64,000 nucleotides of DNA from Vreelandella sedimenti (GCF_013416325.1 NZ_JACCGK010000006.1:1-64000), one strand, 5' to 3'; shown: positions 17,468 to 27,073, counted from the first letter of the stretch. Numbers and translations are program-made. Notes: generated from the sequence alone by a model not told the origin.

Positions 17468-20062
17468 ATGACAGACGATAAGAACAGGCCTTCGGGAGCC
17501 GGAGTAGACTTGGAGGATATGGTCGCCTCCAGCGACACGGGAGCCCGCAAGCCAGCCGGCATGCCCGGGAAGCTTTTGGTAAGCATTGCGGCAGCGTGGT
17601 CTCTTTTTCAATTGTGGATCGCTTCGCCAGTGCCCTTCGTCCTTGGGTTTGGTGTATTTAGTGCCACTGAGGCGCGTTCTATTCACTTGGCCTTTGCGCT
17701 TTTTTTGGCTTATATGGCCTATCCGGCGCTTAAGCGCTCCCCGCGCGACCGTGTGCCGATTCAGGATTGGGTGCTTGCAGCGGCGGCAGCCTTCTGTGGC
17801 GCTTACATGTTTATGTTTTACGAGCAGTTATCCCAACGCCCCGGTGCCCCGATACTGCAGGACGTTATTATTGGTATAGCCGGGATACTGCTGCTGCTCG
17901 AGGCGACGCGCCGAGCGCTAGGCCCGCCGTTAATGATTGTAGCGTCGGTTTTTCTTCTCTATAGCCTGGCTGGCCCTTGGATGCCGGGTATTCTTTCCCA
18001 TGGTGGGGTGAGCCTCTTTGGCTTGATTAATCACCAATGGTTGACGACTCAGGGGGTCTTCGGTATCGCTCTGGGGGTATCAACCAGCTTCGTGTTTCTG
18101 TTTGTGTTATTCGGTGCCCTGCTCGATAAGGCGGGTGCTGGCAATTACTTTATCAAGGTGGCGTTCTCACTACTGGGTCACTATCGCGGCGGACCAGCGA
18201 AAGCTGCCGTGGTGGCTTCGGCCATGACCGGTCTGATTTCCGGCTCCTCGATTGCCAATGTAGTAACTACTGGTACCTTCACGGTGCCGATGATGAAACG
18301 TGTTGGATTTTCCGCGGAAAAGGCGGGCGCTGTCGAAGTGGCGTCATCGGTCAATGGGCAGATTATGCCTCCGGTGATGGGGGCGGCTGCTTTTTTGATG
18401 GTCGAGTATGTGGGCATCTCTTATGTCGAGGTAATTAAGCATGCTTTCCTTCCCGCGCTGATCTCCTATATTGCGCTGGTCTACATCGTTCACCTTGAGG
18501 CCCTCAAGGCCAACATGAAGGGGCTGCAAAGCAGTAACCCACCTAAGCCGCTGGTCAATAAAGTGATTGGCTTTCTCGGTGGTTTGCTACTGATGATGGG
18601 CACCGCTCTGGCTGTTTATTACGGCCTTGGCTGGCTCAAGCCGGTACTGGGGGATGCGACCCCCTGGGTGGTAGCCGTTGGACTTACGGTCATTTATATC
18701 GCCCTACTCAAACTGGCGGCCGGTTACCCAGAGCTCGAGCTCGATGACCCTAACCAACCGATCTTTACACTGCCCCAGACCAAACCGACGGTGTTGGTTG
18801 GCTTGCAGTACATCTTGCCGGTTATTGTGCTGGTGTGGTGTCTGATGGTGGAACGTTTATCGCCAGGACTGTCGGCTTTCTGGGCCACCGTTTTCATGAT
18901 TTTTATCATTATTACCCAGCGCCCCATCACATCGATTTTTCGCGGACGCAGCGATATGAGGGCAGATCTGCGTGAAGGTGCGATGGATCTGTGGAGTGGC
19001 CTGGTCACTGGTGCCCGCAACATGATCGGCATCGGCATTGCCACGGCTACCGCCGGTATCATCGTCGGTGCCGTCTCCCAGACCGGGGTGGGTCTGGTGC
19101 TTGCCGAAGTGGTGGAAACACTGGCCATGGGCAACTTGATGCTCATCTTGCTGCTTACCGCTGTGCTTAGCTTGATCCTCGGCATGGGGCTGCCTACGAC
19201 AGCAAACTACATCGTCGTATCGGCACTACTGGCACCGGTCATCGTCAACCTGGGCGCTGAAAATGGCCTGCTGGTACCCTTGATTGCGGTACACCTATTC
19301 GTGTTTTACTTCGGCATCATGGCCGACGTTACCCCGCCGGTGGGGCTTGCCTCCTTTGCGGCGGCGGCAGTCTCCGGCGGCGATCCCATTCGAACCGGTT
19401 TCCAGGCGTTCTATTACAGCCTTCGTACCGCTGCGCTGCCGTTTCTGTTTATCTTCAATACCGATCTGCTACTCATCGATGTGACCTTCCTTCAGGGAGT
19501 GCTGATCTTTGTGGTGTCGACCATCGCCATGTTGATCTTCGCCGCCGCGACCCAGGGCTTTATGATTACGCGCAACCGCTGGTATGAGTCTATCGTACTG
19601 CTGCTGATTGCGTTCACGCTGTTCCGGCCCGGTTTCTGGATGGACATGATTCATGATCCCTATGAATCCATCCCGCCCGCGCAATTCGTCGAAGCGCTGG
19701 GTGATGTGGACGAAGACTCCACTTTGCGCTTGCAGATTGCGGGTCTTGATGATTATGGCGATCCCATGACCACTTACATGACATTACCGGTACCTGAAGG
19801 CGAAACAGGTCAGGAGCGACTCGATAACCTGGGCATGGAGCTATTTATTGAGGGTGGTACGGCCACCGTTGATATGGTGACCTACGGCAGCCAAGCGGCA
19901 GAGCTCGGTTTCGACTTCGATCAAGAAATCATCGAGGTTCTGGCCCCCGTCGACCGCTGGACTAAGGAGCTAATGTGGATTCCTGCCTTCTTGGTCTTTG
20001 GGCTGATCGTATTGATGCAGCGTCGGCGTCGCGATAACATGCAAGCTGCCGCCACCGCATGA
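17468..20062 (+). CDS. Fused TRAP transporter permease (DctQM) with C-terminal DUF3394 domain
   Basis: The 864-residue protein combines small and large TRAP permease domains in one chain, the usual form for TAXI systems. The DctM part has SGSSIANVVTTGTFTVP, MGLPTTANYIVVSALLAP and DVTPPVGLASFAAAAVSG. After the last transport helices (about residue 740) comes a soluble segment (LRLQIAGLDDYGDP to AELGFDFDQEI) matching DUF3394, then a final helix. The DUF3394 part looks PDZ-like (GSQAAELGF) and is of unknown role. The stop overlaps an ATG four bases upstream of the universal stress gene region, so the two are co-transcribed. Confidence 0.92.
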   Translation: MTDDKNRPSGAGVDLEDMVASSDTGARKPAGMPGKLLVSIAAAWSLFQLWIASPVPFVLGFGVFSATEARSIHLAFALFLAYMAYPALKRSPRDRVPIQDWVLAAAAAFCGAYMFMFYEQLSQRPGAPILQDVIIGIAGILLLLEATRRALGPPLMIVASVFLLYSLAGPWMPGILSHGGVSLFGLINHQWLTTQGVFGIALGVSTSFVFLFVLFGALLDKAGAGNYFIKVAFSLLGHYRGGPAKAAVVASAMTGLISGSSIANVVTTGTFTVPMMKRVGFSAEKAGAVEVASSVNGQIMPPVMGAAAFLMVEYVGISYVEVIKHAFLPALISYIALVYIVHLEALKANMKGLQSSNPPKPLVNKVIGFLGGLLLMMGTALAVYYGLGWLKPVLGDATPWVVAVGLTVIYIALLKLAAGYPELELDDPNQPIFTLPQTKPTVLVGLQYILPVIVLVWCLMVERLSPGLSAFWATVFMIFIIITQRPITSIFRGRSDMRADLREGAMDLWSGLVTGARNMIGIGIATATAGIIVGAVSQTGVGLVLAEVVETLAMGNLMLILLLTAVLSLILGMGLPTTANYIVVSALLAPVIVNLGAENGLLVPLIAVHLFVFYFGIMADVTPPVGLASFAAAAVSGGDPIRTGFQAFYYSLRTAALPFLFIFNTDLLLIDVTFLQGVLIFVVSTIAMLIFAAATQGFMITRNRWYESIVLLLIAFTLFRPGFWMDMIHDPYESIPPAQFVEALGDVDEDSTLRLQIAGLDDYGDPMTTYMTLPVPEGETGQERLDNLGMELFIEGGTATVDMVTYGSQAAELGFDFDQEIIEVLAPVDRWTKELMWIPAFLVFGLIVLMQRRRRDNMQAAATA

Positions 20063-20073
20063 AGGAGAGTGTC

Positions 20074-20502
20074 ATGTACAGCAAGATCATGTTGCCGGTG
20101 GATTTGAACGAGGAGTCTTCCTGGTCAAAGGCGCTGCCCACAGCCCTGACGCTATGTCGAACTTTTGGCGCCTCGCTTCATGTGGTGACGGTACTGCCGG
20201 ACTATCGTATGCCCATGGTGGGCTCCTACTTCCCCAAGGATTTCACCAAGAAAGCGCATGCAGCGATCACCGATGCGCTTCATGACTTTATCAAGACGAA
20301 TGTGCCCGACGACATTCAGGTACAAAGCGTCATTGTGGATGGCTCACCTTGGGAGGCCATTATCAAAGCCGGTAAGAAACTGGACGTCGATCTAATAGTC
20401 ATGGCCTCCCACAATAAGCGTAAGTTTGTCGATTATGTGCTCGGCCCCAATGCAGAGCACGTTGTGCACCATGCCAAAATGTCGGTAATGATTGTGCGCT
20501 AG
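20074..20502 (+). CDS. Universal stress protein (UspA family), TeaD-like
   Basis: ATG 20074 has GGAG six to seven bases upstream and gives 142 residues, starting MYSKIMLPVDLNEESSW. A frame start at 20059 overlaps the permease stop but places the ribosome site inside the gene. The fold is a single Usp domain with VDGSPWEAIIKAGKKLDVDLIVMASHN, and the nucleotide-binding loop is degenerate (ASHN...LGPNAE instead of Gly-rich). In Halomonas elongata the Usp TeaD follows the ectoine TRAP genes and modulates transport with ATP. The same placement here suggests post-translational control of this TAXI-TRAP system. Confidence 0.88.
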   Translation: MYSKIMLPVDLNEESSWSKALPTALTLCRTFGASLHVVTVLPDYRMPMVGSYFPKDFTKKAHAAITDALHDFIKTNVPDDIQVQSVIVDGSPWEAIIKAGKKLDVDLIVMASHNKRKFVDYVLGPNAEHVVHHAKMSVMIVR

Positions 20503-20530
20503 ACATTCAGAGCGTCACGTAAGGAAAACC

Positions 20531-20561
20531 AAAACTCCGGGCAGTTGCTCGGAGTTTTTTT
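20531..20561 (+). terminator. Rho-independent terminator of the TAXI-TRAP operon
   Basis: AAAACTCCG (20531-20539) pairs with CGGAGTTTT (20550-20558), with a continuous run of seven T. A strong operon end. Confidence 0.9.
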
Positions 20562-20705
20562 ATAGGTGCCCGTCGCGAGTCTTGACTATATCGGTTTTTA
20601 CTAACGCAGCAATTTAATTGGCGATTCGCAGCTATTTCGTGGATTTTTTGTACGCGCATCTCAAAGCGTAGCCCCCAAAGAGCGTTGGTCAGCTACATTA
20701 AGAGT

Positions 20706-20746
20706 GTATTAACAAAGAATGTTAAGCCATTATTTAGTGTTAATAC
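20706..20746. promoter_or_regulatory. Spaced inverted repeat upstream of the DUF2189 gene
   Basis: GTATTAAC (20706-20713) and GTTAATAC (20739-20746) are perfect inverted 8-mers separated by 25 bases, with a further GTTAA between them. It could be a regulator site in the promoter region of the following gene. The remaining 20562-20827 gap shows no gene. Confidence 0.3.
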
Positions 20747-20827
20747 CGTCAACGGGTAATGAGTGTTGATGCCTTAGAGGTAAATCCTGAATTCAGGGTC
20801 TATATCAGGAACAACAGGAGTGATGCC

Positions 20828-21646
20828 ATGAATGCGGCTACAACAAAAACAAACCACCATTCGGATCAACCCAGCGTTAAAATCACTATTAACAAGGTGG
20901 GATTGGATCGACCCAGGGCGTGGTTGGCTGCTGGCGTAGAGGATTTCCGCCGGGCGACGGTAGTGAGCCTCTCTTATGGCATGTTTTGGGTGGGTTTGAG
21001 TATTGCCATTACTCTTGGCGCCTTCACCATGGGCTACTGGTACTGGCTGTTGCCCATGATTGCCGGGTTTATGTTTATTGGCCCGCTGGTGGCAGTAGGC
21101 TCTTATGGTATCAGCCGAGCGTTGGAGCGTGGACAAGTACCTAACCTAGGTGATGCGTTTGGAAGCTGGAAGCCCCATGCTGGCCAACTGGCGATGATGG
21201 GCGTCATGATGATGATCTTCTTCCTCGCTTGGATCCGTTTGGCCACGCTGCTGTTCGCACTCTTTTTCGGTTTTGAAGTGCCTAGCCCCGCGTCGCTCTA
21301 TACTGCGCTGCTGACCACCTCAGAAGGCTTGGGTATGCTGGCAGTGGGCACCGTCGCAGGTGGAATTTTAGCCTTTGGCGCCTTCGCCATCAGCGTTGTA
21401 GCGATTCCCACCTTGATGGATCAAGACCTAACCTTTATGGAAGGGATAGAAGCTAGCGTACGCTGTGTCGCGCGTAATTTTCGCGTGATGCTGTTATGGG
21501 CGGTGATTCTTACCCTGTGCGTTCTGGTTGGGGTGATGACGTTTTATATTGGGCTCGCGCTTATTTTGCCCGTGCTAGGACATGCCAGTTGGCACGCCTA
21601 CGAAGATTTGGTGCGCTTTGAACCCTTCGAGAAAATCAAATCGTAA
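20828..21646 (+). CDS. DUF2189 integral membrane protein
   Basis: The preferred start is ATG 20828, with AGGAG eight bases upstream, giving 272 residues; an in-frame start at 20759 lacks a ribosome site. About six membrane helices are visible, with the family features RPRAWLAAGVEDFRRATVVSLSYG, PLVAVGSYGISRALERG and the C-terminal LPVLGHASWHAYEDLV. DUF2189 proteins are widespread in proteobacteria, often near respiratory genes, and have no proven function. It stands alone between terminators. Confidence 0.85.
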   Translation: MNAATTKTNHHSDQPSVKITINKVGLDRPRAWLAAGVEDFRRATVVSLSYGMFWVGLSIAITLGAFTMGYWYWLLPMIAGFMFIGPLVAVGSYGISRALERGQVPNLGDAFGSWKPHAGQLAMMGVMMMIFFLAWIRLATLLFALFFGFEVPSPASLYTALLTTSEGLGMLAVGTVAGGILAFGAFAISVVAIPTLMDQDLTFMEGIEASVRCVARNFRVMLLWAVILTLCVLVGVMTFYIGLALILPVLGHASWHAYEDLVRFEPFEKIKS

Positions 21647-21712
21647 CCCAGGTGTGAACAGTAAATAACGCTTCAGTGACGAAAAAAACAGTATTTGCCC
21701 TGACCTGCTTAA

Positions 21713-21744
21713 GGAGATGGCGTAATCTTTACGCTGTCTTCTTT
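21713..21744 (+). terminator. Terminator after the DUF2189 gene
   Basis: GGAGATGGCGTAA (21713-21725) pairs with TTACGCTGTCTTC (21729-21741), including G-T pairs, with loop TCT and a following T-rich stretch. Confidence 0.6.
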
Positions 21745-21796
21745 TATTGTTCCTGGGAGCTATAACCAGCGGGCAACCTTGCGTGAGGTGTTTACT

Positions 21797-22309
21797 GTGA
21801 AAGCGTGGTTAATGGGGTGGGCCGTGCTGATGTTCAGCACTCCCCTGGCGGGGCTTGCTGATTCAGTCGATGAACTAGACGTGCCTAACGGGCCCGTTAT
21901 TTTGACCGTCAGCGGTAACATTGATCTTACCAACGTAGGGAGTGAAGCGCAGTTTGACAGGGCCATGTTAGCGGCTTTACCACAGTATGAATTTGATACC
22001 AGCACGCCGTGGACAGAGGGCAGCAGCCACTATAGTGGCCCTTTAATGCGTGATCTTTTGGCGCTATTAAGCTCCGACGGTGATGCGGTTCACGTTTCCG
22101 CGCTGAACGGTTACGAAGCCGAAATACCGGTCAGTGATTTTATTGCTCACGATGTCATTTTAGCCATCGAAAAAAACGGTGAGGCGATTCCGATTCGCGA
22201 ATATGGCCCTTTGTGGGTGCTCTACCCCTTTGATCAAGATGAAGCGCTGTTAAGCGAAAAAATCCGCTTTAGAGCGGTATGGCAGGTTATGCATATTAAT
22301 GTTCTCTAG
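21797..22309 (+). CDS. Periplasmic molybdopterin-fold protein, cysteine-free
   Basis: GTG 21797 has GAGGTG upstream and starts a signal peptide (MKAWLMGWAVLMFSTPLAGLA), giving 170 residues. An upstream TTG frame start at 21779 is less likely. The mature part (LTVSGNIDLTN, YSGPLMRDLLALL, YGPLWVLYPFD) matches the small oxidoreductase molybdopterin-binding-like family often found beside sensor kinases. It contains no cysteine, so it lacks the molybdenum ligand of sulfite-oxidase-type enzymes and probably serves as a sensor or ligand-binding partner. Its stop overlaps the following hybrid kinase gene by 11 bases. Confidence 0.75.
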   Translation: MKAWLMGWAVLMFSTPLAGLADSVDELDVPNGPVILTVSGNIDLTNVGSEAQFDRAMLAALPQYEFDTSTPWTEGSSHYSGPLMRDLLALLSSDGDAVHVSALNGYEAEIPVSDFIAHDVILAIEKNGEAIPIREYGPLWVLYPFDQDEALLSEKIRFRAVWQVMHINVL

Positions 22310-24545
22310 CGCTCCTGGTGCGCAGGCTTCCAACCTACTGCGTTATCCTCGCCGTTTTAAGCTCGTTGCCATTGTCGCGGTGTTACTGTTCGCTGCGGCG
22401 TTGGTCGTCGCTACCTTGGCCGCTTGGCGGCAGGAAAATCTAACCCAAAGCCTGCGGGAAGATACCGCCTGGGTTGTCTATAAACTGGATCGTGATGCGG
22501 TACAGCTACTTAATCATTTATTGGCAGCAACCCGTGAGCCGATAACTCCGACCGCTCATGAGGAGCTAAATCTTCGCTTTGAGCTACTTTATAGCCGTAT
22601 AACGCTGCTTAACGACGGCGAAGTCAGCAACTTGCTGCAGCAGATCGATACCGCCCGTGAGCTACTGGAAGAAATTCAGCAGCAGCTTGATGTGCTGGAC
22701 ATCATATTCGAACCCTACGGCGTGTTTGATCAACTGCCGATAGCAGCGCTGGAAGATGAACTCCAGGCACTAACGCAACTGACTGAACGCCTGGTTATTG
22801 CTATTAACGGCTATTTAGCCGAATCGGCGACGGAGGAGCGTGCCCAGCTCAGTCTGCTTTACAAGTTGCTGATGAGCCTGATTATTGGCATGAGCTTAGC
22901 GGCGTTTCTGGTGATTGCTTTTTTGGTGCGTGAAATGCGTGAGAGTGCGGCGATAAGGCGGAGTCAGGAACAGCTTGGCCGGCAGCTGGAAGTCACCGCC
23001 AAACAGGCTCAGGCGGCGAATCAGGCAAAGTCAGACTTTTTAGCCATGGTCAGCCATGAAATTCGCACGCCGCTGAACGGTGTTATTGGCATGAGTGAGC
23101 TGCTGCGCGAATCCGCAAGCCCCGCTCAGGTAGAAGATTACGCTCATACGATCCATGACAGCGCCAACCAATTGCTGGCGATGATCAATGAAATTCTCGA
23201 TTTCTCAAAAATCGAAGCAGGGCACTTAACCCTTGAAACATCGCCTACGGAACTCAAGCCGCTGATCGATAGTGTTGTCGTGCTATTTGCGCCCCGAGCA
23301 AAAATGAAAGGGTTAACGCTATCGGTCAATGTCGATGCACTGGTGCCTACCTGGGTGCTTGTCGATGCAGGTCGGCTGAGGCAAATCCTGCTTAATCTTA
23401 TTGCCAATGCGATCAAATTCACCGATCACGGTGATGTCAGCGTACGAGTCTCTTCGACGGTGGAGCAGTTACTGTTTGAGGTCTGTGATACGGGCTGTGG
23501 TCTAAGCGAACAGCAACAGCAGCGTCTATTTGAGCCTTTCCAGCAGGCAGATGAATCGGTGGCACGTCGATTTGGTGGCACCGGGCTAGGGCTGGCAATT
23601 TGCAAACGGTTAAGCGAAGCCATGCAGGGGCGATTAGGGGTAAAAAGCCAATTAGGCCAAGGTAGCACTTTCTGGTGTGAGTTGCCCTTGATCGCCGCTG
23701 ACCCCGTATCCAGAACGCTGCCCCCATCCCCCAAACGGGACTTTACCGGCACAACACTGCTGCTGGTAGAGGATAATGCCGTTAATCGCAAAGTCGCGAT
23801 GGGCTTGTTGGTGCGCTTAGGTTGCGATGTCGTCTGGGCCGAGAACGGCCATGATGCCTTGGCCATGGCTGAATCCCAACAGGTGCATTTGATCTTTATG
23901 GATATTCAACTGCCCGATATGGATGGCCTGACGGTCACCCAGCGTTTGCGGGAACAGGGTGGCTGGCTGGCCAGTGTGCCGATTGTTGCCATGACGGCTG
24001 GAGGTGCTGAAGATGACCGTAAACGCTGCCTGGCGGCGGGTATGGATGATTACATCACAAAGCCACTGTCACTGTCGGCGTTAAGTAACGTGTTGGCGTT
24101 ACAACTTTTTGCGACCCCAGACGCAACGCCTTTACAGGCATTAGCGGTTTCTCCTCCGTTAACCAAGCAGCAATCACTCCTTAACAGCGATACCCTTGGC
24201 ATGCTGAAAACGACGCTAGGGGAGGCGAGCGTGACACAGCTGATCATGCTATATCATCAGCAAGTAAGCGATTACTCCGCTCAGTTGGCTGCGTGTTTGG
24301 CCGCTACTCCCCTAACGTCAGAGCAGACACAGCAGGTTGTGCGGCTTGCCCACCAACTGCGCGGCGAGTCATTGAGTATGGGGGCCGACCAGCTTGCCGA
24401 ATTGGCGCAGCAGCTTGAAAAATTAGCTGAAACGCAACATGCGACATCCAAGCAGCTTGATGATGCGTTCTGCGCGTTAAGGCTTGCAGCGGCGCATACA
24501 TATGCCGCACTAGAGAGGTGGTGCCGTGACCACTTATCAGGTTGA
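22299..24545 (+). CDS. Membrane hybrid sensor histidine kinase with receiver and Hpt domains
   Basis: The 748-residue protein has a helix at about 21-42, a mostly helical periplasmic sensor (about 45-185), a second helix (about 187-210), then HisKA with H253 (MVSHEIRTPLNG). HATPase follows (DTGCGLSEQQ, FGGTGLGLAI), then a receiver domain with D535 (LIFMDIQLPDMDG), and an Hpt domain with H685 (LAHQLRGESLSMGA). It therefore carries a full phosphorelay in one chain. It overlaps the periplasmic protein gene upstream (11 bases) and the FIST gene downstream (20 bases). The partner response regulator is not fixed by sequence; the LuxR-type regulator nearby is the natural candidate. Confidence 0.93.
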   Translation: MFSSAPGAQASNLLRYPRRFKLVAIVAVLLFAAALVVATLAAWRQENLTQSLREDTAWVVYKLDRDAVQLLNHLLAATREPITPTAHEELNLRFELLYSRITLLNDGEVSNLLQQIDTARELLEEIQQQLDVLDIIFEPYGVFDQLPIAALEDELQALTQLTERLVIAINGYLAESATEERAQLSLLYKLLMSLIIGMSLAAFLVIAFLVREMRESAAIRRSQEQLGRQLEVTAKQAQAANQAKSDFLAMVSHEIRTPLNGVIGMSELLRESASPAQVEDYAHTIHDSANQLLAMINEILDFSKIEAGHLTLETSPTELKPLIDSVVVLFAPRAKMKGLTLSVNVDALVPTWVLVDAGRLRQILLNLIANAIKFTDHGDVSVRVSSTVEQLLFEVCDTGCGLSEQQQQRLFEPFQQADESVARRFGGTGLGLAICKRLSEAMQGRLGVKSQLGQGSTFWCELPLIAADPVSRTLPPSPKRDFTGTTLLLVEDNAVNRKVAMGLLVRLGCDVVWAENGHDALAMAESQQVHLIFMDIQLPDMDGLTVTQRLREQGGWLASVPIVAMTAGGAEDDRKRCLAAGMDDYITKPLSLSALSNVLALQLFATPDATPLQALAVSPPLTKQQSLLNSDTLGMLKTTLGEASVTQLIMLYHQQVSDYSAQLAACLAATPLTSEQTQQVVRLAHQLRGESLSMGADQLAELAQQLEKLAETQHATSKQLDDAFCALRLAAAHTYAALERWCRDHLSG

Positions 24546-25692
24546 GCAGGGCATTCTTACTGCGGCCAGTCAGCAGGCTAATGCTTGCCAGGCAGCGGCG
24601 GAGTTAGCCGACGCTTTACGGCACGAGCACTTGGGGTTCGTGCTGTTCTTCTGCAGCGCGGAGTATGATTTAGCCGCCCTGGCAGACGCGCTGGAAAGTA
24701 GTTTTCCCACCACGCCGCTAAGTGGCTGTACGACGGCTGGGGAAATAACCCCGGGAGGCTATGACCGCGGTTCTATCGTGGCGATTGGGTTTGATCGCCG
24801 ACTGTTTGCCATTGAAACGGCGCTGATCGATGACCTGGAGCATTTTGAACTAGCCAACGCTCAACCGCTGGTCGATACGCTGTTGGAGCAGTGCCGCCAA
24901 CAAACCATCGCGCCGATTAATGAACACAGCTTTGCGCTGACCCTATTGGATGGCTTATCCAGCCGTGAAGAGCAGGTGCTCGCTACCTTAGATGCCGCCC
25001 TAGGCCGCATCCCCAGTTTCGGCGGCTCGGCGGGTGACGACAATCACCTTAGCCATACCCATGTATATACCGCTGGGCGCTTTTATACCCGTGCAGCAGT
25101 GGTGGTAATGATCAACACCCGGCTGCCTTTTGAAGTGTTTTCAACCCACCACTTAATGCCATTGGCCCACAAACTCGTAGTGACCGAGGCTGACCGCGAA
25201 CAGCGGCGGGTGATAGAACTCAACGGGTTGCCCGCCGCCCAGGTATACGCCGAACTGGTAGGTAGTTCACCTGCACAGCTCAACGCTGGCATTTTTGCCC
25301 GTCATCCATTGGCCGTACGTATCGGCGGACAGCACTACGTGCGCTCTATTCAGCGTGTTAATAGCGACAGTAGTTTGAGCTTTTACTGCGCGGTGGAAAA
25401 CGGCATTGTACTGACCGCCATGCAGCCCACGCCGCTATTGGATAATCTCAGCGTGATGCTTGCTGGAGTAGGTGCCCGCCTAGGCGCGCCGAGCATGATT
25501 ATTGGCTGCGACTGTTTTCTACGTAGAATGGAGCTCGAGGCGTTACAACAGCTGGATCAGGCATCGCAGTTGCTGCGCCAGGCAGGTGTAGTGGGGTTCA
25601 ATACGTACGGTGAACAGCATCATGGTATGCATGTGAATCAAACGTTTACGGGGGTGGCGTTTGGATCTCTTCCAGCTAACCACAAACACTGA
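24526..25692 (+). CDS. FIST-domain signalling protein
   Basis: This 388-residue cytoplasmic protein has a FIST N domain (LGFVLFFCSAEYDL, GCTTAGEITPGG, GGSAGDDN) followed by a FIST C domain ending in a GVVGFNTYGEQ region with the usual GCDCFLRR strand. FIST domains are thought to bind small ligands such as amino acids and feed signals to kinases. It starts at GTG 24526, overlapping the preceding kinase by 20 bases, and its 3' end overlaps the next kinase gene by 32 bases. The kinase-FIST-kinase order suggests one sensory complex. Confidence 0.9.
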   Translation: MTTYQVEQGILTAASQQANACQAAAELADALRHEHLGFVLFFCSAEYDLAALADALESSFPTTPLSGCTTAGEITPGGYDRGSIVAIGFDRRLFAIETALIDDLEHFELANAQPLVDTLLEQCRQQTIAPINEHSFALTLLDGLSSREEQVLATLDAALGRIPSFGGSAGDDNHLSHTHVYTAGRFYTRAAVVVMINTRLPFEVFSTHHLMPLAHKLVVTEADREQRRVIELNGLPAAQVYAELVGSSPAQLNAGIFARHPLAVRIGGQHYVRSIQRVNSDSSLSFYCAVENGIVLTAMQPTPLLDNLSVMLAGVGARLGAPSMIIGCDCFLRRMELEALQQLDQASQLLRQAGVVGFNTYGEQHHGMHVNQTFTGVAFGSLPANHKH

Positions 25693-27073
25693 CGCAACTC
25701 ATCGCACTGAAGCGTCCAATAGCAATGATGCGGCGAGCGCTGAGGCGTTGCGGGAAGAGAACCGTCGCCTGCGTAAAGTTTGCCACGCGCTGATGGAGCG
25801 GGTGGAAACGGGGGGCGGCGCCGACCCCGCGCCCTATGCCGCGTTTGAGCGCTCAGTGTTACTTGCCGAACAGGTGCGAGAGCGCACTGATGCGCTGCAC
25901 CGCACCTTAGACGAACTGAGCCAGGTCAATACGCGCCTACTGGCCGCGAAAGCCGAAGCCGAAGCCGCTAACCTCTCCAAAACGAAATTTCTGGCGGCGG
26001 TCAGTCACGATTTGCTTCAGCCACTCAATGCCGCCCGGCTGTTTGCCAGTGCGTTAGAAACCCACTCGCTTCCTGATACCTCACAAGCCCTGGTCGGCCA
26101 TATTGGCCGCTCGCTGAAAGATGTTGAAGGCTTGATAGGAACGCTAGTGGATATCTCACGTTTGGACGCAGGCGTACTCCACGCCGATAAAGCGCCTTTC
26201 GCGGTGAGCACGCTGCTAGATGCGCTGGCAGAGGAGTATCGCCAAGTGGCCGGGGTGCGGGGGCTGACACTGCACTACGTGCCTTCTAGTGCGGTGGTCG
26301 AGTCGGATCTAGCGTTGCTGGCGCGAGTGATCCGCAACTTCTTAAGCAACGCGGTGCGCTATACCGAGCAGGGGCGCGTACTGCTGGGCTGTCGGCGGAG
26401 ACGAGATGGCCTGGAAATTATGGTGGGCGATACCGGCCCTGGGATCCCTGAGCAGCAGCGGGAAGCGATCTTTCTGGAGTTTCGCCGCGCTAATCAGTCC
26501 AATAGCGCTCACAGCCGCGGTTTGGGGTTAGGTCTAGCCATCGTTGACCGGATCAGCGCTATGCTGGGACAACCGATCTTGCTCGCTTCTCGCCCTGGTG
26601 CGGGTGCACTATTTTCGATCACCGTGCCTTACGCGACGGTCGCGCCCCCCGCAGTGGCGCGCACTCATTACACTCCGTTGCCTGACATTGCCGAGGATCC
26701 ATTAAGCGGCTGTGTCATTTGGGTGATTGATGATGACCTGGCGATTATAGAAGGTATGCAGGCGCTACTGGGCAGTTGGGGGTGCCGAGTGCGCGCCGCC
26801 GCCACGGTGAGTGCGTTGGAGGCCGCCAGCGACGGTGAGCGACCGGCAGTGTTGCTGGTGGATTACCATTTGGGCGATCACCGCGAAACCGGCATTGAGT
26901 TGGCCGCACGACAGCAGCGCCGTTATCCAGGCTTGGCAGCGGTGGTGATTACTGCCAATCACGAGGCGGAGATTAAGCGCGCAACCCGCGAAGCGGGCAT
27001 GTACTGCCTGCTCAAACCGTTAAAGCCCCTCCGGCTGCGCATGCTGCTAGCCACACTGCTCAATAAAGCCTAA
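25661..27073 (+). CDS. Cytoplasmic hybrid histidine kinase/response regulator (NahK/ErcS'-like)
   Basis: The 470-residue protein has no membrane helix. A coiled-coil N-terminus (about 30-110) leads to HisKA with H116 in SHDLLQPLNAARLFASAL, a motif typical of NahK/ErcS'-type kinases. HATPase follows (GDTGPGIPEQQ, SRGLGLGLAIV), then a C-terminal receiver with D401 (VLLVDYHLGDH). The TTG at 25661 gives a 32-base overlap with the FIST gene; the true start may be further in. It converges with the LuxR regulator gene (3-base overlap of stops). Such kinases act in the ethanol-oxidation and NO-sensing networks of Pseudomonas; the input here is probably the FIST protein. Confidence 0.88.
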   Translation: MDLFQLTTNTDATHRTEASNSNDAASAEALREENRRLRKVCHALMERVETGGGADPAPYAAFERSVLLAEQVRERTDALHRTLDELSQVNTRLLAAKAEAEAANLSKTKFLAAVSHDLLQPLNAARLFASALETHSLPDTSQALVGHIGRSLKDVEGLIGTLVDISRLDAGVLHADKAPFAVSTLLDALAEEYRQVAGVRGLTLHYVPSSAVVESDLALLARVIRNFLSNAVRYTEQGRVLLGCRRRRDGLEIMVGDTGPGIPEQQREAIFLEFRRANQSNSAHSRGLGLGLAIVDRISAMLGQPILLASRPGAGALFSITVPYATVAPPAVARTHYTPLPDIAEDPLSGCVIWVIDDDLAIIEGMQALLGSWGCRVRAAATVSALEAASDGERPAVLLVDYHLGDHRETGIELAARQQRRYPGLAAVVITANHEAEIKRATREAGMYCLLKPLKPLRLRMLLATLLNKA

